From: Muricea muricata
Lineage: Eukaryota; Cnidaria; Anthozoa; Malacalcyonacea; Plexauridae
DNA length: 64,000 nt
NCBI GenBank assembly: GCA_963855995.1
Contig: OY979721.1
Coordinates: 1,488,001 to 1,552,000, forward strand
Reading direction: 5' to 3'
Shown here: one piece after another, positions 59,690-64,000 of the stretch
How positions within the stretch are numbered: the stretch's first letter is position 1
Layout of the letters: every line of letters begins with the position of its first letter
Program-made: the position numbers and the translations under genes
The notes under the pieces: model-generated
Database searches by the model: none
What the model was told of the DNA's origin: nothing
Seen by the model: the letters and a program-made list of their open reading frames with translations, nothing else

Positions 59690-59975
59690 ATTTTAGAGTT
59701 AAATACCGAGAAAGAGGGATGTATGTCATATACAGCCCCCGAGGACGGGCAGCGTCCGAGGGCTTTATATCACATACATCCCGACTTTCGAGGTATTTAA
59801 CTAACTTAATTTATTTTTGAAGAGGTTTTCTAACAGAGTCTTTTGACTTTAAGCAATTTAAGTCGAGGTTCGTCGAGATTTTTCCACAACTATGATCTAA
59901 TTATTTATTCAAGGTAAATAACCTATATACAACCCGCGGTACATCAAAGAAAACCAACTCAAAAATAAATTAATG
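59690..59975. mobile_element. Foldback hairpin element, right-arm specific
   Basis: Arms GTTAAATACCGAGAAAGAGG and mirror to 59803, turn GAGGACGGGCAGCGTCCGAG, then a ~165-bp tail. The left arm is uninterrupted (CTACCAATATTTAACTG near 44,850). Confidence 0.75.
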
Positions 59976-61012
59976 GTAGATAGAATCACATTTACAATTT
60001 TAATAATACTGACAATTTGCCTAACCCTTGTGTAAAAAAAGGGCAATGTGGAATTTCTCCGTACTAGACAAACTGGAGATAAAATAAAATTATTGTAACC
60101 GGACGCAATCTTGGTAGGTCGCTACCGAAAATGTTTCTAGCAGCCTATAGAACGCAAAGATTTCAGTTGTTGATAAGAACTTTAGAAACTTGAGCCCACT
60201 GTACTGCGGGAAAATTAGGAGACAATGACAAGCGTGCTTCGCCACTGAATACGAGGTTAAAGATTAATGTCTCGTTCTTTATGAATTTTGGTCGGTGGTT
60301 TACTAAAGTTAACGTTGTTGTTAAAGCTTAAAAATCGAAATTTAGAGAGACAAGAATGTACATTTCATTTTTACAATAGAATACTTGGCAATTTTATCGC
60401 AATTACCATCTAACAGATATGATTCTTTTATTTCAAAAGGTGACAGAATGCGAAAAAAGAAAAAAACCCAGAATGAACGATCCTTGATAACGTGGACCAA
60501 CCAATCAATTCGCAAGAGCAAGAAGACGTGACATTGCAATAGAAAGTAGGGGTAATTTACAAGTTAGTAGAAAACAAGGTGCTTATTATTTTGTGATCAA
60601 AGAGGATTTAAGTAAGCAAACCATTGTTTCTTGTTGAGAAAAAAAAGCATGAAATTGACTGAAAAAAGATTGAATTAATCTTTAAGTCGATATTTTTGAA
60701 GACATATACTACATGGAATGTTCTAAGAGTTTGAAAGCCCTAAAAAAATGGACACTATCGTTTGGCAGCCTCGTACCCAGGCGCTTTATGTGCTTATAAT
60801 ACAGTTATATATAGAGAGATCAGTCAATAAATTAGCGAGCGCGCGGGGGTGCTTGGGGAGGTTTTGAAGAGCGGTAAAGCGCCTGGCAGAAAATGACCGA
60901 TTTCTCAAGAATCTTGACCGATTTCTTAAAAATGTAACATTTTTGGCAATTTTTTCTGTTATTATGAGATATTTTTAACTAAAATTGGTATTCGAGGTGC
61001 TAGGCATTTGAT

Positions 61013-62526
61013 ATGGACGAGTCCTCTGGTGAAGAACGTTCTGAAGGTAATTTATTTGCATATTTTTCGTCTAAGTGACTATATTTACATATACATATAT
61101 ATTCATATTTTGCTGCGTTTTATAATCATAGTGATTTATTAGTAGGGAAAACCTACGTGTGAAACAATGATTAAACAAAATAAGAGATTTCTGTCGATTA
61201 CATTAAAGTTAAGTCAATATTCCTTTGCTTTTAGGTACATATAATAACATCTGATGATGAATTTAATGCTTCATTTCAGCAACTAGAAATTGAAGGTATC
61301 AAATGTATATGATTTACTATTAACATCTATTCAACTTCACATCTATTTAGTAGTATTTATTTTATATCTACACTTTTAAAATGTGAATAATCGATCTATA
61401 TATTTAATGAAAAAGCTATATAGTCTGTAATATTACCTGAATCTAATTTTATGTAATATAATTTTGTGGTATGCTGTAACTTGAATGTTTCAAATTTTCA
61501 TAGATTCTGATGATATTAATTTAGAGAAAACGCCACCACAGTCTCCACTCACGCACCAAGGAAAACATGCATTGACACCAGAGTCAAAAGCTGCTACAGA
61601 AAAAAACCCCAAGCAGTTTGCAGGTACAGGGGTATTACTCATGACACTGTGCAGTTGCTACTAGCTGTAATTTTAGTACACATGCTAGGACCCAGGAATG
61701 GATATTCATATTTTTCTTTGGTGTGGGTGAGAAAATTATTAATAGGCCTTCTGCATACTGTACATCAGAATAACACTTTATATGTTTGTATTCATAATTT
61801 TGCTAAAAGATAAGTCATTGATAGCAGATCCCGATCAGTTCATGTCCTCAGTGTTTTTTGCTTGTCTATATAATGTCTACATTATTTTTCAATTTAATTT
61901 GTAGCATACAACATTTCAAGTCGACAGTGTGATGAGAGGAGACGTTCATTATCTGATGAGTTGGAACATCTTCTGCAATACAATGAAGATCCAAATGCTA
62001 ATGTAAACAGTCAGTGTTGCTAGAGTTACTGAATTTAAAACCAGAACAGAAAAGTATTCTAACTAGAACAATTAAAGCAACTTTCCCTAATTCTTCAATG
62101 AAGACCATAATGATACACCATCAATCAATGTATCCTTTGTATAAATATGTCTTTAGTATTTTTGGTAATCCAATATGCATTGAAGGCTTGCTGATCATGC
62201 TGACAGTTGTATTATGCACTGCACACATTATATGACAGTTTGTCATGTCATATCTTGCTCTGCTTGTTAGATAAATGTTTTTAAGGTTAATATACAAAAT
62301 GCACAAAAAATTTTCTTAACATATACTCCAGGGTTGTTTATACTCATCTTGTAGTAGAAATCCTGTGGCATCTAAAGAACTGTTTGCCAAGGATAGCAAA
62401 GATATCCTGATAATACAAGAACAAATTAATGAGATTGGACAGTGCTTAGTGCAAGATGAAGAAAACATTGTTTCAGCACTGAATGACAATAATGTGGATC
62501 TGGCTAAAACACATTTCATTGTTTAG
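61013..62526 (+). CDS. Small spliced gene of unknown function inside the DNA element
   Basis: Proposed exons 61013-61046, 61504-61623, 61905-62002 and 62332-62526 (TAG) agree in phase and encode about 148 residues: MDESSGEERSE, a Pro/Gln/Ser-rich stretch (KTPPQSPLTHQG), RRRSLSDELEHLLQYNEDPN, then an acidic C-terminal part (KDILIIQEQINEIGQCL, DNNVDLAKTHFIV). A further exon-like stretch at about 61237-61295 does not fit the phase. No domain is recognised; nothing here looks like a transposase. Confidence 0.5.
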
Positions 62527-63020
62527 TTACTACAGTGATAAACTGAACACTGTGTTTGATATAGACAGACCTAGAACTTGGAAAACATTATGCAGTAAGT
62601 GTCGTTCACTGCAAACAAATTGTTGTTCATAAGTGCTAAGAATTGGCATGCTTAATGCAGGTAAATTGACATGGAGGCAATAGATTTTTGAAACTAAAGT
62701 CTGTGCGAGTTACGAATTGTTATAGTTTTTTTCCTGGTTATCAATAGTGCCTTATTGGTTAATTTACCACTTGAGCAAGCCAGGACTGAATTAATTAAAT
62801 ATGTACATAGTCGTCATTCTTCCTTGTTTTGTACATGTCATACTTTATGTAGTTATTGTATGCATGTCGTCTGTAATGTAACTTATGTTTTAGTAGAGTA
62901 TTCGGTGGGACTTAATAAGGAACTTAATTATGTTCTGTTGTCTTTACCTGCAATATATGTATTGTGAAGCATTAAATAATAATAATTTGACTAAACACAG
63001 TTCAAATTTACAACAACATT

Positions 63021-63410
63021 TTAAACTGCAAACAGCATTGGTTTCTTTATATGAACATATGATCCAAAAGATTCAAAGTTGCTATAGAGATGATTCAATA
63101 AGCCTTTCTCAAAAAGAGCAACAAATTCAAATATCTTTTCGATGCATGCACGTGTTTCTCTCTCGTGGATTTGTCTGGATACACAAATCGATTTGTTTCT
63201 ATCAGACATCGAAAATTCCTTCTTGTGTTTCACTCGAAAGTGATGCAGAACAGCGCTCTCGTGAAAATAAGCCCTTTGGGCGATGCATTCATCTATTAGG
63301 CATAGAATTTTTCCCAAACAAATTGCTTCATGAACAGGCCTTTCGATTTTATTCAACACATCACTGATTTCATCCTCATTTCCATCTGGCACGAGCACGT
63401 CGTCCGCCAT
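63021..63410 (-). CDS. 129-residue protein of unknown function inside the DNA element
   Basis: A single open frame starts just inside the right terminal repeat: MADDVLVPDGNEDEIS, then mixed helical sequence with several Cys and His (CLGKILCLIDECIA, VLHHFRVKHKKEF) and a hydrophobic end (IFEFVALFEKGLLNHLYS). It faces the gene at 61013-62526. The acidic start resembles that of its partner. No family recognised; a plus-strand frame over the same bases (62930-63367) is taken as its shadow. Confidence 0.5.
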   Translation of the reverse strand: MADDVLVPDGNEDEISDVLNKIERPVHEAICLGKILCLIDECIAQRAYFHESAVLHHFRVKHKKEFSMSDRNKSICVSRQIHERETRACIEKIFEFVALFEKGLLNHLYSNFESFGSYVHIKKPMLFAV

Positions 63411-64000
63411 CTTGAATACATTTTCTGCCAGGCGCTTCGCTCATTAAAACCTCCCCAAGCACCTCCGCGCGCTCGCTACTTTACTAACTGACCTCTATAT
63501 CCATAACTGTATTAAAAGCACACAAAGCGCCTGGGTACGAGGCTGATCGTTTGGTTTTAGTTTTCGAATTTAAGAAATCAGGTAAAGATATGATGTCACT
63601 GTTGACAGTGGTATTTTTGAAAGACACAACACCTTAGCGCCAGAAAATTTTGCCTCCAACATTGGGATTCTGGTTATTTCTGAAAACGAAGCGAAAGAAC
63701 GCACGCACTTAATATGTTGGATTAACGTTGAATAGAAGAATTTTGTGATTATTATAGGTTAAGTACACGTCTATTATTTTTATTAGCATGCGTCTAAAAC
63801 AAGAAGAATTTGAGACTTGAAATTTTTATTTTAATTCCCATGGGAAAATACTATTTCTCTGTTTCCGAGTTAATTTGATTGATGAAAACAGTACGATTCA
63901 TTTTTTTTGCGCATTTCAAATTCCCATGGGAATACCGCTTGCTTTGTTTTCATGGTAATAAGTCAATTTCAGAATAAGAATCCTCTTTGATTTTAAATAT

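Larger units (their letters stand above)
60766..63545. mobile_element. 2,780-bp DNA element with two convergent small genes
   Basis: Terminal inverted repeats of ~130 bp start CAGCCTCGTACCCAGGCGCT and end with its mirror; both contain GAGCGCGCGG and CGCCTGGCAGAAAATG. ATCGTTTGG is duplicated at 60757-60765 and 63546-63554; the empty site in unit 1, unit 2 and the left arm reads TTCGTTTGG once. It interrupts the inverted copy of the 2,052-bp repeat. No DDE/D transposase motif was seen; superfamily unassigned. Confidence 0.9.
52842..64000 (-). repeat. Right arm of giant inverted repeat
   Basis: Reverse-complement partner of the left arm, separated by the 35-bp spacer 52807-52841. It runs off the window at a point matching about 43,607. 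It carries five insertions absent from the left arm (listed separately). Confidence 0.93.

Noticed and set aside
43607..64000. Maverick/Polinton or other giant virus-like element
   Set aside because: Long inverted repeats suggested it, but no polymerase, integrase or capsid-like frame is visible between or within the arms.
1..64000. CRISPR arrays, rRNA genes and true tRNA genes
   Set aside because: No regularly spaced direct repeats with unique spacers, no rRNA-like blocks, and the tRNA-like heads lack a full cloverleaf.

Overview
This window is animal nuclear DNA, AT-rich and intron-rich, with GT-AG introns, polyadenylation signals, many small DNA transposons, a tRNA-derived SINE and no bacterial operon structure. 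Two head-to-tail adhesion GPCRs with short phase-consistent exons, a rhodopsin-family neuropeptide-type GPCR and hammerhead-like repeats suggest a cnidarian, probably an anthozoan (coral or anemone). That placement is inference from gene style; no database was searched.

0-2.5 kb: a broken non-LTR reverse transcriptase (minus strand) and an inverted-repeat element. 2.67-11.43 kb and 15.07-26.92 kb: two tandem paralogous adhesion GPCR genes (plus strand). Each has a cysteine-patterned N-terminal domain I do not recognise (two copies in the first gene, one in the second), a Ser/Thr/Pro-rich stalk, a GAIN/GPS autoproteolysis module, seven transmembrane segments and a hydrophilic tail. From the GAIN domain to the last transmembrane segment the exons match one for one, most with identical lengths. 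The second gene can be assembled completely, signal peptide to stop (882 codons, every splice phase consistent). The first lacks only its signal-peptide exon. 29.81-34.34 kb: a complete three-exon class A GPCR (356 aa) whose stop codon lies in the terminal repeat of a hAT-like MITE.

The introns hold a 108-120 bp minisatellite shared by all three GPCR genes, a dispersed 'tgcaacaag' repeat, an ATTCAACAT-type simple array and several long foldback hairpins. 34.5-40.2 kb is mostly non-coding: a foldback element with 21-bp tandem repeats, a PIF/Harbinger-like element and at most a weak candidate non-coding transcript.

From about 43.6 kb to the right edge the window is one giant imperfect inverted repeat centred at 52,824 with a 35-bp spacer; each visible arm is about 9-11 kb. 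Left of it lies a 2,052-bp tandem duplication whose second unit falls in the left arm. The arms are nearly identical at the centre and diverge outward, and each carries its own insertions. The other arm then gives the empty site, so target duplications can be read directly (5, 9, 9, 8, 3 bp and TTAA). The largest insertion, 60,766-63,545, has ~130-bp terminal inverted repeats, a 9-bp target duplication and two small convergent unrecognised genes but no visible transposase. A 175-bp perfect-hairpin element (45,598-45,772) contains a well-formed hammerhead-ribozyme-like motif on both strands. The giant palindrome may be real or may be two haplotypes joined head to head by the assembler; reads across 52,824 would decide.
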